Shown here in pieces: positions 26,067-34,852 of a stretch of DNA of 64,000 nucleotides (its first letter is position 1; each line of letters begins with the position of its first letter). Origin of the DNA: Cerasicoccus sp. TK19100 (GTDB lineage: Bacteria; Verrucomicrobiota; Verrucomicrobiia; Opitutales; Cerasicoccaceae); contig NZ_JAPWDU010000004.1 of the NCBI RefSeq assembly GCF_027257155.1, forward strand, positions 310,001-374,000, in the 5' to 3' direction. Position numbers and translations under genes: made by a program. The notes beneath the pieces are model-generated. The model worked only from the letters and a program-made list of their open reading frames with translations. It was not told the origin of the DNA and searched no databases.

Positions 26067-26846
26067 CTAAATGGTCATTGATGCGTAGCCGCCATCGACC
26101 AGCAGTTCGTGCCCGGTGATGAACGAGCCCGCGTCAGAGGCAAGCAGCAGCGTCGCGCCAACCAGCTCCTTCGCTTCGCCGAAGCGCTTCATCGGCGTGT
26201 GGCCCATGATCTGTGCCACGCGCTCATCGGTCAGCACCTTGCGGTTTTGCTCGGCGGGGAAGAAGCCCGGCACCAGCGTATTGACGCGGATATTCTGCGG
26301 GGCCCATTCGCGGGCGAGATTCTGCGAGAGATTGTGCACGGCGGCCTTGGACGCCGAGTAGGTGAACACGCGGGACAACGGCTTAACGCCCGACATCGAG
26401 CCGACGTTGATCATGCTGCCGCCCTGCCCGCGCTCTACGAAGTAACGCCCGAACACCTGGCAAGCGAGGAACACCGACTTGAAGTTGATGTTCATGATCT
26501 TGTCGAACTCGGCCTCTTCGATTTCGAGGAACGGCGTAGGGCTGTTGACCCCGGCACCATTGACTACGATATCGACCTGACCGCTCTTCTTGAGCACGCG
26601 GTCCAACAAGTCGTCCAACGCTTCCTTGGAGCCTACGTCGCAGGATTCAAAGTAGCTGGCACCGTGAAACTGATGCAGCTTCTTCAGGCGCGCCTGCGCT
26701 TTTTCTTCGTTGCGGCCAACCAGGACCACGGTAGCCCCTGCGCCGGCCAAGCCTTCGGCCATCGCGCCACAGAGTTCGCCCGTGCCGCCAATAACGACGG
26801 CTACTTTGCCTTGCAGAGTAAAGAGTTCGTTCAGGTATTCGTTCAT
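26067..26846 (-). CDS. uxuB: SDR oxidoreductase, probable fructuronate reductase
   Basis: A 259-residue SDR. The ATG at 26846 is the likely start because the in-frame extension to 26897 runs through the repeat. The cofactor motif is [14 protein letters not shown] (near 19-32), NGAG follows, and the active site is [20 protein letters not shown] with Tyr and Lys. The uncommon GGTGELC motif resembles SDR-type D-mannonate oxidoreductases. Context with uxaC, uxaE and kdgK points to D-fructuronate to D-mannonate. A KduD-like role is the alternative. The symbol is inferred from function, since the E. coli UxuB is a different family. Confidence 0.75.
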   Translation of the reverse strand: MNEYLNELFTLQGKVAVVIGGTGELCGAMAEGLAGAGATVVLVGRNEEKAQARLKKLHQFHGASYFESCDVGSKEALDDLLDRVLKKSGQVDIVVNGAGVNSPTPFLEIEEAEFDKIMNINFKSVFLACQVFGRYFVERGQGGSMINVGSMSGVKPLSRVFTYSASKAAVHNLSQNLAREWAPQNIRVNTLVPGFFPAEQNRKVLTDERVAQIMGHTPMKRFGEAKELVGATLLLASDAGSFITGHELLVDGGYASMTI

Positions 26847-26849
26847 AAA

Positions 26850-26957
26850 TAAGTTCGAAAGGTTGAAAGGTTCGAATGTTTGAAAGTTCAGAAGCAATAT
26901 GCTCTACACGGTGGTTCAACTTTCGAACCTTCGAACATACTAACCTTCGAACTTTCC
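26850..26957. repeat. TTCGAA-type imperfect inverted repeat
   Basis: AAGTTCGAAAGGTTGAAAGG on the left and AACTTTCGAACCTTCGAAC plus CCTTCGAACTTTCC on the right flank about 30 bases of ordinary sequence. It fills the SDR-kdgK gap. Variable spacing and degeneracy suggest an old, non-coding repeat family. Confidence 0.8.
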
Positions 26958-26964
26958 GAGTCGT

Positions 26965-28062
26965 TTATCGAACGACTCGAGCGCCGCCGCCGGACATGAT
27001 CTTTTCCACTTCCTTCTTGCTGGCCATAGTGGTGTCGCCGGGAGTGGTCATCGCGAGAGCGCCGTGCGCGGCGCCGTAATCGACGGCCTGCTGCGGATCG
27101 TTGGTCGCGAGGAAGCCGTAGATCAAACCGCTGGCAAAGGAATCGCCGCCGCCAACGCGGTCCATGATTTCCAATTCCGGGTATGGCGTGGACTCATAGA
27201 ACTCGCCATCGTGCCAGGCAATAGCACCCCAGTCATTGACGGTCGCCGTCTTGACCGCCCGCAGCGTCGTGGCGGTGGCCTGGAAGTTCGGGAACTCCTT
27301 GACCGCCGTCTTGATCATATTCTTGAAGGCATCGATCTCGATGTTGGAGATATTCTCGTCCACGCCTTCGACTTCGAAGCCGAGGCATGCGGTAAAGTCT
27401 TCTTCGTTGCCGATCATCACGTCGACATACTTGGCGATCTCGCGATTAACCTCCTGGCAGCGCTCGTGGCCACCGATGCCCTTCCACAGAGACGGGCGGT
27501 AGTTAAGGTCGTAGGAAACAATCGTGCCATACTTTTTCGCGGCCTTCACGGCCTCGATGACGGTGTCCGGGCAGGTATCACTGAGGGCGGCAAAGATACC
27601 ACCGGTGTGGAACCAACGCACACCGAGCTTGCCAAAGATGTGCTCCCAATCGACATCGCCAGGCTTCATCTGGCTGGCCGCAGTCAAGCCACGATCCGGG
27701 CAACCCACGGCACCGCGAATGCCGAAGCCGCGCTCGGTGAAGTTCAGGCCGTTGCGCACTTCGCGGCCGATGCCGTCGTAGTCACGCCACTGGATGAAGT
27801 CGGTATCAACACCACCCTGCAAGATGAAGTCTTCGATCAGACGACCGACAGGGTTATCCGCAAAAGCGGTTACCACGGCCGTTTTCAAGCCGAAGCAACG
27901 ACGCAGGCCACGCGCAACATTGTACTCACCGCCACCTTCCCAGGCCGTGAATTGGCGGGTGGTGTGCACGCGCCCTTCGCCCGGATCGAGGCGAAGCATA
28001 ACTTCACCGAGTGAAATTTCGTCGTACAGACATTCGGAGGCAGGTCGTAGTTCTATGGCCAT
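26965..28062 (-). CDS. kdgK: 2-keto-3-deoxygluconate kinase (PfkB family)
   Basis: A 365-residue PfkB-family kinase. It has the N-terminal GEVMLRLDPGEG and GGGEYNVARGL signatures of ribokinase-like KDG kinases, and the C-terminal anion-hole/catalytic motif DRVGGGDSFASGLIYG (Asp near residue 305). KdgK phosphorylates KDG to KDPG, the last step before the aldolase. It belongs to the minus-strand uronate unit, 118 bp upstream of the SDR gene with a TTCGAA repeat between. No aldolase (eda) or mannonate dehydratase (uxuA) is in the window. Confidence 0.9.
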   Translation of the reverse strand: MAIELRPASECLYDEISLGEVMLRLDPGEGRVHTTRQFTAWEGGGEYNVARGLRRCFGLKTAVVTAFADNPVGRLIEDFILQGGVDTDFIQWRDYDGIGREVRNGLNFTERGFGIRGAVGCPDRGLTAASQMKPGDVDWEHIFGKLGVRWFHTGGIFAALSDTCPDTVIEAVKAAKKYGTIVSYDLNYRPSLWKGIGGHERCQEVNREIAKYVDVMIGNEEDFTACLGFEVEGVDENISNIEIDAFKNMIKTAVKEFPNFQATATTLRAVKTATVNDWGAIAWHDGEFYESTPYPELEIMDRVGGGDSFASGLIYGFLATNDPQQAVDYGAAHGALAMTTPGDTTMASKKEVEKIMSGGGARVVR

Positions 28063-28082
28063 GATAATCGATAATTCAGGGG

Positions 28083-28727
28083 TTAATTTTTCATTTGAGA
28101 AATAAAGATCTCGGCTTCCTTGATCGCGGTGTTCATCTCGTCGATCAGCGCGGACACATCACGCTCCACGGTGGTCACCTCGTTCTTCAGCGAGGCGATG
28201 GCGCGCGCGTTCAGGTTGTGCTTCAGGAAGAGGACTTGATCGCCAAATGCCGTGAGCACCGGATCCATCTTGGACTCGGCGCGTGTCATCGCGGCGATCA
28301 GGCGATTGTATTCGCGGCGTGTTTCGCGAAGCTGAGTCTCGCTGGCGCGGCGTAAATCGTCGCGTGAGTATTCACCCAGCTCGCTCTCCCACTCGCGGAA
28401 CAAAGACTCGGCAACATCCTCGACCGCGGCAATGCGATCACGGACTGCTTCCGCGCGCTTTTCGCAATCTTGATATTGGCCCTTCAGGCGGTCGTAGCGT
28501 TTCTCCAGCTCGCCACCATCGACGTTGACTGTGGCCCGAAAGGCTTCGAGCGCATCTTCAAATTCTTCCTTTGCTTCCTCCTGACTTTCCTGCGCGGCCT
28601 CGACGCGGTCCACGAGCAACTCACGCTTGTGGATGCCCACTTGCTCGAGTGCGCCATAATACATGGAGGAGCAACCGGCGATCAGGAGCACCGGCAACAG
28701 AACAAATATGGATGCAAAACGTTTCAT
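28083..28727 (-). CDS. DUF2959 lipoprotein
   Basis: A 214-residue lipoprotein: signal peptide with lipobox LLIAGC (Cys at about 19), then a strongly helical, coiled-coil-rich body (RVEAAQESQEEAKEEFEDAL; NLNARAIASLKNEVTTVERD). This is the DUF2959 pattern. DUF2959 proteins are periplasmic and of unknown function. Its position inside the uronate unit, 20 bp after it comes kdgK, is unusual for a catabolic operon and may reflect co-regulation only. Confidence 0.82.
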   Translation of the reverse strand: MKRFASIFVLLPVLLIAGCSSMYYGALEQVGIHKRELLVDRVEAAQESQEEAKEEFEDALEAFRATVNVDGGELEKRYDRLKGQYQDCEKRAEAVRDRIAAVEDVAESLFREWESELGEYSRDDLRRASETQLRETRREYNRLIAAMTRAESKMDPVLTAFGDQVLFLKHNLNARAIASLKNEVTTVERDVSALIDEMNTAIKEAEIFISQMKN

Positions 28728-28736
28728 GCCTGGAAA

Positions 28737-29828
28737 TTAGTCGGCGGTTTTAAAATCCGCAACCTTCCATCGCTCAGCACCGCACTCGTCGGCCAGCTCA
28801 TTGAAGCCGTTAATTTCCGCTTCCGTAAAAAGCAAGCCGCCACTCTTGCGGGTGCGCTCGGCGGCCTGTGCTTCAATTTGGCCCGGCAGAATGCAGCTTT
28901 CGTTGCCCTGCCCCAGAATGTCGGCAAGCACCGCCTTGATGTTTTCCGCCGAGTTGCGACCGAGAGCGAATTCGCCCGCAATCGCGTCCGGGTGGATGAC
29001 TTGGAAATAGAAAGCCGGCGTGTGCTTTTCCTCTGGCTGCTGATCCCAACGCGAACGCAGAGTCGGCAAACTGCCGCCGATAAAGCCCGCCATAATTTCG
29101 TTAATCAAAGACAGGCCGTAGCCCTTGTGCGCGCCAAAGGTAGTCAGCGCGGCAACCTGCTTCGGGTCCGTCGTAGGCTGGCCATTGGCGTCCACCGCGG
29201 CACCTTCAGGCAGGGGTTGACCTTCACGCGCAAATTGCTGCACACGGCCCATGGCGATCACGCTCGTTGCCCAGTCGATGACCACCGGGAAACCCACGGC
29301 ATCCGTCGTTGGGAAGCCCCACGAGTGCGGGTTGGTGCCGAGCGTCGGCGTCTTGCCTTTAAAGGGAACCACCTCCGCTAGCGCCGCGGTGCAATTGGTG
29401 TAGGCGATGTAACCACGGCGCGCCGCGTCCATCACGTAACCACCACCCCAAAGGTAGTGAAATGCATTGTCCACCGACACTTGGCCGATGCCGTATTTAT
29501 CGGCGAGTTCGATCGCGGTTTCGATCGCCTCGTAAGCCGTGGCCTGGCCGAGCTTGCGGTTGGCGTTCCACACCTGCGAGGCAGCAAAGCGACCTTCCTT
29601 CTTTTCGATGGCTGCGCTGGGCTTGCAGCCACCGGCACCGGAGCCAAACAAGTGGTCGAGATGCAGGGCTTTCAGCGCGTTGTGCGTGCGAATGCCATGC
29701 GTGCTCGCATAGGAGGAAAACTTGGCGGCGGCGTTGGCCTCGGCTTCATCAAAGCCACGGCTAAGATACGCCTGCTTGACCAGTGCGTTGTGCTTTTCTT
29801 CAGGGACGACGTAGAATGTTTCGCTCAT
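28737..29828 (-). CDS. Ldh2-family malate/L-lactate-type dehydrogenase
   Basis: A 363-residue NAD(P)-dependent 2-hydroxyacid dehydrogenase of the MDH/LDH type 2 family. Signatures are FSSYASTHGIRTHN near 37-50, GIGQVSVDNAFHYLWGGG, and GAHKGYGLSLINEIMAG. Members act on L-malate, L-lactate, ureidoglycolate or (R)-sulfolactate; motifs alone do not separate these. Its start overlaps the stop of the upstream gene (ATGA). It is in one operon with a D-specific hydroxyacid dehydrogenase at 30206, so the pair could interconvert two enantiomers of one hydroxyacid; that is inference. Confidence 0.88.
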   Translation of the reverse strand: MSETFYVVPEEKHNALVKQAYLSRGFDEAEANAAAKFSSYASTHGIRTHNALKALHLDHLFGSGAGGCKPSAAIEKKEGRFAASQVWNANRKLGQATAYEAIETAIELADKYGIGQVSVDNAFHYLWGGGYVMDAARRGYIAYTNCTAALAEVVPFKGKTPTLGTNPHSWGFPTTDAVGFPVVIDWATSVIAMGRVQQFAREGQPLPEGAAVDANGQPTTDPKQVAALTTFGAHKGYGLSLINEIMAGFIGGSLPTLRSRWDQQPEEKHTPAFYFQVIHPDAIAGEFALGRNSAENIKAVLADILGQGNESCILPGQIEAQAAERTRKSGGLLFTEAEINGFNELADECGAERWKVADFKTAD

Positions 29829-30190
29829 TGGAAATGTATTGGTATGGGTAAAAATGAATAGGCGCGGACAGTTTGCCCACCCTTCGATGGCGTCGTAAAC
29901 TGGCGATCTAACAGGTTCTCTTCAATGATCTCACCAAAGCGTAGGCTGGGCCCCTCAACGGTGTGGGCAGTGACCACGCACCCTTTTTCATCGATCTCCA
30001 GAAAAACCCAATATTTACCGTTAGCGCGTCGATCAGCTCTCAATCCAGGCATCTCTAAAGGCTGGGGGCTAATCAGTGTGGGCGCTTCATCTAACTCCGA
30101 GAATTCGACAACAGTCGCATCGCCAAAGCAACACCCCATGCTGAGGAACAGCATTGCGCCAAAGACAGAACTGTTGCGTAGGTTATTCAT
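29825..30190 (-). CDS. Exported TonB C-terminal-like protein
   Basis: A 121-residue exported protein. After a signal peptide (MNNLRNSSVFGAMLFLSMGC) it has a short domain with features of the TonB C-terminal fold: YWVFLEIDEKGCVVTAHTVEGP, then RFGEIIEENLLDRQF, and a terminal PIPIHFQ strand. There is no TonB N-terminal helix or proline-rich linker, so it is a stand-alone domain of unknown role. Its stop overlaps the next start by 4 bases (ATGA). Confidence 0.68.
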   Translation of the reverse strand: MNNLRNSSVFGAMLFLSMGCCFGDATVVEFSELDEAPTLISPQPLEMPGLRADRRANGKYWVFLEIDEKGCVVTAHTVEGPSLRFGEIIEENLLDRQFTTPSKGGQTVRAYSFLPIPIHFQ

Positions 30191-30205
30191 TGCGGAAAAC
30201 AGTCC

Positions 30206-31189
30206 TTATTTGATCAAGGCTGCGGGGATCGGGGCGTCGTTGACTTGCGCGAGCGGCTTTTCGCCACGCAGCATGTTGATGAGGTTTTGGGTCGCCATCG
30301 TAGCCTGACGCACAACGCTCTCATAGGTGCGGCTGCCGATGTGCGGCGTGATGATGCAGTTTGGTGCCTTGAGCAGGACGTGGTCCGGCGAAGGCGGTTC
30401 TTCGTCGAGCACGTCCGCGCCATACCCAGCCACCTTGCCACTGGCGAGCGCCTCGGCCATGTCCTTGGAGTTGACCAGCTCGCCGCGGGCGCAATTGATA
30501 ATCACCACGCCGTCCTTGAGATTCGGCAGTGACTTGGCGTCGATCATGTCGCGCGTTTCTTCGGTGAGATTCGAGTGCAGGCTCAGGATATCCGAGTCGC
30601 GGAAAAGCTGAGTCAGCCCACCAGCCCGCACGATGCCATGCTCACGCGCAAAGTCTTCGGGCCAGTAGAGATCGTAGCCGATCACCTTCAGGCCAAACGC
30701 CTTGGCGCGCAGCGCGACCTCGCGACCGATACGGCCGAGGCCCACAATGCCGATCGTCTTGCCCATGATTTCATGGCCAGTCAGACGCTTCCAATTTCCT
30801 TCAGCAACGAAGTTAACCTCGGTCACCAAACTACGGAACAGCGCCAGCATGAGTGCAAAGGTGTGCTCGGCTACGGTCGTGTGATTCACGCCCGGGGTGA
30901 ACCCCAATGGGATGCCCATTTCGGTGCAGGCAGCCACATCGATCTTGTCCACGCCGATGCCATACTTGGCAATGATTTTAAGGCGCGGAGCGGCTTTCTC
31001 CAGCACAGCGCGTGAAATGACGTCGTCACCGCAAAGGAATGCGTCAAAATCGCCGGCGAGTTCCAGCATGCGGGCCTCGCTTAGGGGGCCGCGCTCGCGA
31101 ACGATCTCAGCGCCACTGCTGGCGAGCAGCTCATGATGAGGACCAGGCGTATCCTGGTAGGAAGTCGTGGAAAGGAGTATTCGGGTCAT
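30206..31189 (-). CDS. D-isomer-specific 2-hydroxyacid dehydrogenase (phosphoglycerate-dehydrogenase-like)
   Basis: A 327-residue NAD-dependent dehydrogenase. It carries GLGRIGREVALRAKAFG (about 150-166) for NAD binding, the catalytic Arg in NCARGELV (near 233), Glu in LDEEPP, and the catalytic His in TPHIGSRT (near 284). It resembles 3-phosphoglycerate and sulfolactate dehydrogenases. It is the first gene of the minus-strand uronate unit and has an ACACGTGT operator 30 bases upstream. The stop is 15 bp before the TonB-like start. Confidence 0.88.
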   Translation of the reverse strand: MTRILLSTTSYQDTPGPHHELLASSGAEIVRERGPLSEARMLELAGDFDAFLCGDDVISRAVLEKAAPRLKIIAKYGIGVDKIDVAACTEMGIPLGFTPGVNHTTVAEHTFALMLALFRSLVTEVNFVAEGNWKRLTGHEIMGKTIGIVGLGRIGREVALRAKAFGLKVIGYDLYWPEDFAREHGIVRAGGLTQLFRDSDILSLHSNLTEETRDMIDAKSLPNLKDGVVIINCARGELVNSKDMAEALASGKVAGYGADVLDEEPPSPDHVLLKAPNCIITPHIGSRTYESVVRQATMATQNLINMLRGEKPLAQVNDAPIPAALIK

Positions 31190-31218
31190 GGTTTAAAAAA
31201 GGTAACCTCACGCATCAA

Positions 31219-31232
31219 CTAACACGTGTAGG
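31219..31232. promoter_or_regulatory. LacI-type operator before the minus-strand uronate unit
   Basis: CTAACACGTGTAGG is a near-palindrome centred on ACACGTGT, 30 bases upstream of the ATG at 31189. A TTGACG hexamer (31237-31242, minus strand) lies just upstream. The same 12 central bases recur before uxaE. Confidence 0.75.
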
Positions 31233-31280
31233 GTTTCGTCAAGTTTTTTACGTCAATATCGCGGGAAAGGCATGAAAATG

Positions 31281-32342
31281 TTATTTATCCGGTGGCTTAT
31301 CGGTCGACTGTCGCACGATCAGCTTCGGCTTAATCAGCTTCCCGGACGGCTTCTGTTCGGGAGGCGGCCCATCTCCGAGCAGCTCAACCAGACGCTTGGC
31401 CGCTTGCCGCATCAGACGCTCAGCGCACTGATCAATGGTCGTCAGGGTCGGCTGGATGTGCCCACCGATCTCTAGGTTATCATAGCCTACGATCGAGACA
31501 TCACGCGGCGTCTGAACCCCTGCCTCGCGCAGACGGTTCATCGCCCCGATGGCTACCCGGTCATTCAGCGCAATGATGGCCGTAGGCAGCGGCTGCTCAC
31601 CCGCCAACATTTCCTCGGCTAATTCTCGACCATAATCATAGTCGTGCTCTCTCTGGCCGCGACGGTAAAACTGCTGCGCGTTCTTTTGGATGTCGATCTT
31701 GAGCCGTTTGCAATGGCGCTCAAAGGCCGGCCAACGGAAGGCACCATAGGGATTCCCAGGGTCAATTCCCAGCACCGCAAAGCGCCGGTGCCCCAACCCA
31801 TGCAAATGCTCCAAAACGAGGCGCATTGAATAGGGACGATCGATGGACAACTGCTCGCCGCTAATCTTACTTTCCGGATCAACCCAGATGAGCGGCTTGC
31901 CTTGTTTTTGGCAGGCCGTTAGCGCGTCGTCATCCTCCATCAACTGAGAACCGATTAAAACAATGCCTTCGGCCTGCATGGACAAAAAATTACGTAGCGC
32001 AATCCGCTCCAGATCACGGTCACCATTGGTCAGCTCGATCAAGGCATGGTAACCGAGCTCGCGCAGCGCCTGCTGCAAATGCGACACCTTGCGCGCCAGG
32101 ATCGGCGACTCCAACTCCTGAAAGCAGACCCCCACAATACCCGTCCGCCCACCACGCAAACCACGCGCCAGCGTGTTTGGCTGAAAGCCGACTTCCGCCA
32201 TCGCCTTATTCACACGCTCAACCGTTTCCGGCAGGACGCCCGGGTGGCCGTTCAGCACTCGTGAAACGGTCCAACGGGACAGGCCCAAGTGACGGGCCAA
32301 AGCGGCGGTAGTGCCAACGGAGCTGGAAGGATCTTTACTCAA
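31281..32342 (-). CDS. LacI-family transcriptional regulator
   Basis: A 353-residue LacI regulator: HTH with TAALARHLGLSRWTVSRVLNG (about 12-32), a hinge helix region with LARGLRGG, and a periplasmic-binding-protein-like effector domain. The effector is probably a uronate or an intermediate such as fructuronate, inferred from the genes around it. Both ACACGTGT operators flank this gene (31219 and 32422), so it probably represses the operon and divergent uxaE. Confidence 0.9.
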   Translation of the reverse strand: MSKDPSSSVGTTAALARHLGLSRWTVSRVLNGHPGVLPETVERVNKAMAEVGFQPNTLARGLRGGRTGIVGVCFQELESPILARKVSHLQQALRELGYHALIELTNGDRDLERIALRNFLSMQAEGIVLIGSQLMEDDDALTACQKQGKPLIWVDPESKISGEQLSIDRPYSMRLVLEHLHGLGHRRFAVLGIDPGNPYGAFRWPAFERHCKRLKIDIQKNAQQFYRRGQREHDYDYGRELAEEMLAGEQPLPTAIIALNDRVAIGAMNRLREAGVQTPRDVSIVGYDNLEIGGHIQPTLTTIDQCAERLMRQAAKRLVELLGDGPPPEQKPSGKLIKPKLIVRQSTDKPPDK

Positions 32343-32421
32343 ACGAATGGAGGGAATTCAGGGTTATCCAAGATAAAATATGGCCAAGCGCAATATTATC
32401 ACCTTGACATAAAAGCAACAA

Positions 32422-32435
32422 CCAACACGTGTAGG
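32422..32435. promoter_or_regulatory. LacI-type operator before uxaE
   Basis: CCAACACGTGTAGG shares AACACGTGTAGGGT with the site at 31219. A TTGACA hexamer lies at 32404-32409. The site is 49 bases before the uxaE ATG and 80 bases before the lacI start, so it could also autoregulate lacI. Confidence 0.78.
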
Positions 32436-32483
32436 GTCAATCGTCAACCGTAAAAATTCACCTCACCAAAAACACGAAACACG

Positions 32484-33731
32484 ATGACTAACCAAACCCC
32501 TGTAACCCTGGGACTCAAGAAATCATTTGGCTTTGGCGACCGCCTTGGCCTTGCCGGGCCCGGGCATCTGGCCGCTCTCAAAACCAGCGACTTTGCGGGC
32601 ATTATGGCGCAGCAGTCGATCCGCGAAATGAACCGCACCGACCGCACGCCCGAGCAAGTCATGCGCGCTGCCCAAGAGACCATTGCTGCCGCCGAGTACG
32701 CACTCCCATGGGGTGCCGACGCCGACCACCTGAAGTGCGAGGCAGACGTCCAATGGACCGCCGAGGCTGGCTTCTGCTTTTTCACCATCGACCCAAGTGA
32801 ACACGTCGTCAATGAAGCCGATGACATGGACGAAGCCGCGCTGACAGCGGGTGTCGAAAAGCTCGTTGCCAATTCCGTGTTTGACGATGCAAGTTGGGAA
32901 AAACCTTACCTCGAAGGCCAGTGGGACATAGGTTCGCGAGTGCTTAAATTTGATCGCGAGTCCCTCTACCGCGCTGCCGTAAAATACGCCCGCGCCGTCG
33001 AGCACTGCGGCGCGATGTCCGGCTTTATCGCCAAACATAACGCCAACAAACTTTACGAAATCGAAGTCTCGGTGGACGAAACCGATGCACCAACCTCCCA
33101 CTTAGAGCACCTGTTCTTTGCGTTGGAGCTGCGCCGCCGCGGCGTGACGGTTGTCAGCCTGGCACCACGTTTCATTGGCCAGTTCGAGAAAGGCATCGAC
33201 TACAAGGGCGACATCCCCGCCTTCGAGGCCGCACTGGAAGACCACGTTGCCATCGCCAAGGCCATGGGTCCTTACAAAATCTCCATCCATAGCGGCTCAG
33301 ATAAATTCTCGATCTATCCCAGCATCGGCCGCATTTGCGGTGATCTGCTGCACGTCAAAACGGCGGGCACGAGCTACCTGGAAGCCTTGCGTGTCGTATG
33401 CCGCCAGTCCCCTGCCCTGTTCAAGGAAATCATTGCCTACAGCGCTGACCGTTTCCCGGAAGACAAGGCCAGCTACCACATTTCCGTTACCGACGATTGG
33501 GTCGCCGGCCTGGGTGCCATTGATGCCGACGAGGTCAAATACCTCGATGAAGATTTCGGCCGCCAGCTGTTGCACGTCACCTTCGGCTCAGTCCTGACTA
33601 AGGGTAAAGCCGCCAGCGGTCGGAGCTTCAAGGAAGGCATTCTCGAGGTCCTCGAAAACAATGCCGACTTACACGCCGAGCTCCTCGAAAAACATCTGGG
33701 CAAGCACCTGTCGCTGCTCAACGCAGGCTAG
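32484..33731 (+). CDS. uxaE: D-tagaturonate/D-fructuronate 3-epimerase
   Basis: A 415-residue protein of the UxaE family (first defined in Thermotoga), recognised from FGFGDRLGLAGPGH, the EVSVDETDAPTSHLEHLFFALELRRRG region with conserved Glu, Asp and His residues for a metal site, and the SDKFSIYPSIGRI stretch. It joins galacturonate- and glucuronate-derived branches by epimerising tagaturonate to fructuronate. It lets cells do without tagaturonate reductase and altronate dehydratase, which are absent here. It is divergent from lacI, and its stop overlaps the meaB stop. Confidence 0.85.
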   Translation: MTNQTPVTLGLKKSFGFGDRLGLAGPGHLAALKTSDFAGIMAQQSIREMNRTDRTPEQVMRAAQETIAAAEYALPWGADADHLKCEADVQWTAEAGFCFFTIDPSEHVVNEADDMDEAALTAGVEKLVANSVFDDASWEKPYLEGQWDIGSRVLKFDRESLYRAAVKYARAVEHCGAMSGFIAKHNANKLYEIEVSVDETDAPTSHLEHLFFALELRRRGVTVVSLAPRFIGQFEKGIDYKGDIPAFEAALEDHVAIAKAMGPYKISIHSGSDKFSIYPSIGRICGDLLHVKTAGTSYLEALRVVCRQSPALFKEIIAYSADRFPEDKASYHISVTDDWVAGLGAIDADEVKYLDEDFGRQLLHVTFGSVLTKGKAASGRSFKEGILEVLENNADLHAELLEKHLGKHLSLLNAG

Positions 33732-34831
33732 CCCAACAGGATCTCCACCGCCTCGACCACGGGCAACTCGCCCCGCGCGACGTCGCGTTCTATTTGCGGC
33801 AGCTTATCCATCACGGATTGGCTGCCGTAGAAACGCTGTAGGACTGCATCGCGTACCAGCGCTTTGAGCCATTGGCGGTTCTGCTCCGCACGAATATGGG
33901 TAAACTTTTCGGCGGACATAAGTTCCTCGCAAAAGCGCAACACCATCGCCCAGACATCATCCACGCCGCTACCAGTAGCCGCCGAGCAAGTCAGCGCTTG
34001 TGGAGTCCAGCCCTCCGTGTATGGATTCAGGTAATGCAGCACCCGCTTGTATTCGCCGCAGGCGAGTTTAGCCTTGTTGACATTATCGCCATCGGCCTTG
34101 TTAACCGCAATCGCGTCAGCCATTTCGATTACGCCCTTTTTGATGCCTTGCAGGTCATCGCCACCACCCGCAATTAGCAGCAGCAGGAAAAAGTCCACCA
34201 TCGTGCGCACCGCAACCTCGCTCTGGCCGACGCCGACGGTTTCCACAATAATGTTATCGAAGCCCGCCGCCTCACAAAGCAGCATGGCTTCACGGGTCTT
34301 CGCCGCAACACCGCCCAAGGCCTCACCGGCGGGAGACGGGCGGATGAAGGCATTGCTCTCGCGGGTGAGTTTTTCCATGCGCGTCTTGTCCCCCAACACG
34401 CTACCGCCACTGCGTGAGCTGGTGGGGTCAACCGCGAGCACGGCGATCTTCCCACCGCCTTCACAGATCTGCATTCCCAGGCATTCGATGAAGGTGCTCT
34501 TCCCGGCACCCGGCGTGCCAGTAATGCCCAGGCGCACAGAGTTGCCCGCATGCGGCAGACAGCGGCGTAGAATTTCCCGGGCGATCTCACGATGCGCCTC
34601 TGCCTTACTTTCGACGAGTGTAATGGCGCGCGCCAACGTGGTCCGATCACCGGCCAGGATACCCTCCACCGCCTCGTCGGCGGATAGCGTCCGCCGCTTC
34701 TTGCGATGCTTGCGGACAGTCGGCACCCCTTGCACGCCGTGCATCACCTCGGTCGCGTAGGTTCCGTGATGCTCGTCCCCTTGCTTGGGCGTCCATTCGG
34801 TTTTGCGGCTTTTGGAGGGTTCGTCAGGCAT
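33728..34831 (-). CDS. meaB: Methylmalonyl-CoA mutase-associated GTPase
   Basis: A 367-residue G3E-type GTPase from the ATG at 34831; the longer frame to 34894 begins in the repeat and is unlikely. Walker A is GTPGAGKS (105-112), with DPTSSRSGGSVLGDKTRM, VETVGVGQSEVAV and the NKAD guanine motif. MeaB loads and protects the B12-dependent mutase. It closes the mutA-mutB unit. Its stop shares bases with the convergent uxaE stop (CTAG at 33728-33731). Confidence 0.94.
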   Translation of the reverse strand: MPDEPSKSRKTEWTPKQGDEHHGTYATEVMHGVQGVPTVRKHRKKRRTLSADEAVEGILAGDRTTLARAITLVESKAEAHREIAREILRRCLPHAGNSVRLGITGTPGAGKSTFIECLGMQICEGGGKIAVLAVDPTSSRSGGSVLGDKTRMEKLTRESNAFIRPSPAGEALGGVAAKTREAMLLCEAAGFDNIIVETVGVGQSEVAVRTMVDFFLLLLIAGGGDDLQGIKKGVIEMADAIAVNKADGDNVNKAKLACGEYKRVLHYLNPYTEGWTPQALTCSAATGSGVDDVWAMVLRFCEELMSAEKFTHIRAEQNRQWLKALVRDAVLQRFYGSQSVMDKLPQIERDVARGELPVVEAVEILLG

Positions 34832-34852
34832 GATTATTTTTAGATAAATAGA

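Noticed and set aside
26847-26897. Upstream start for the SDR gene
   Set aside because: The extra residues translate the TTCGAA repeat.
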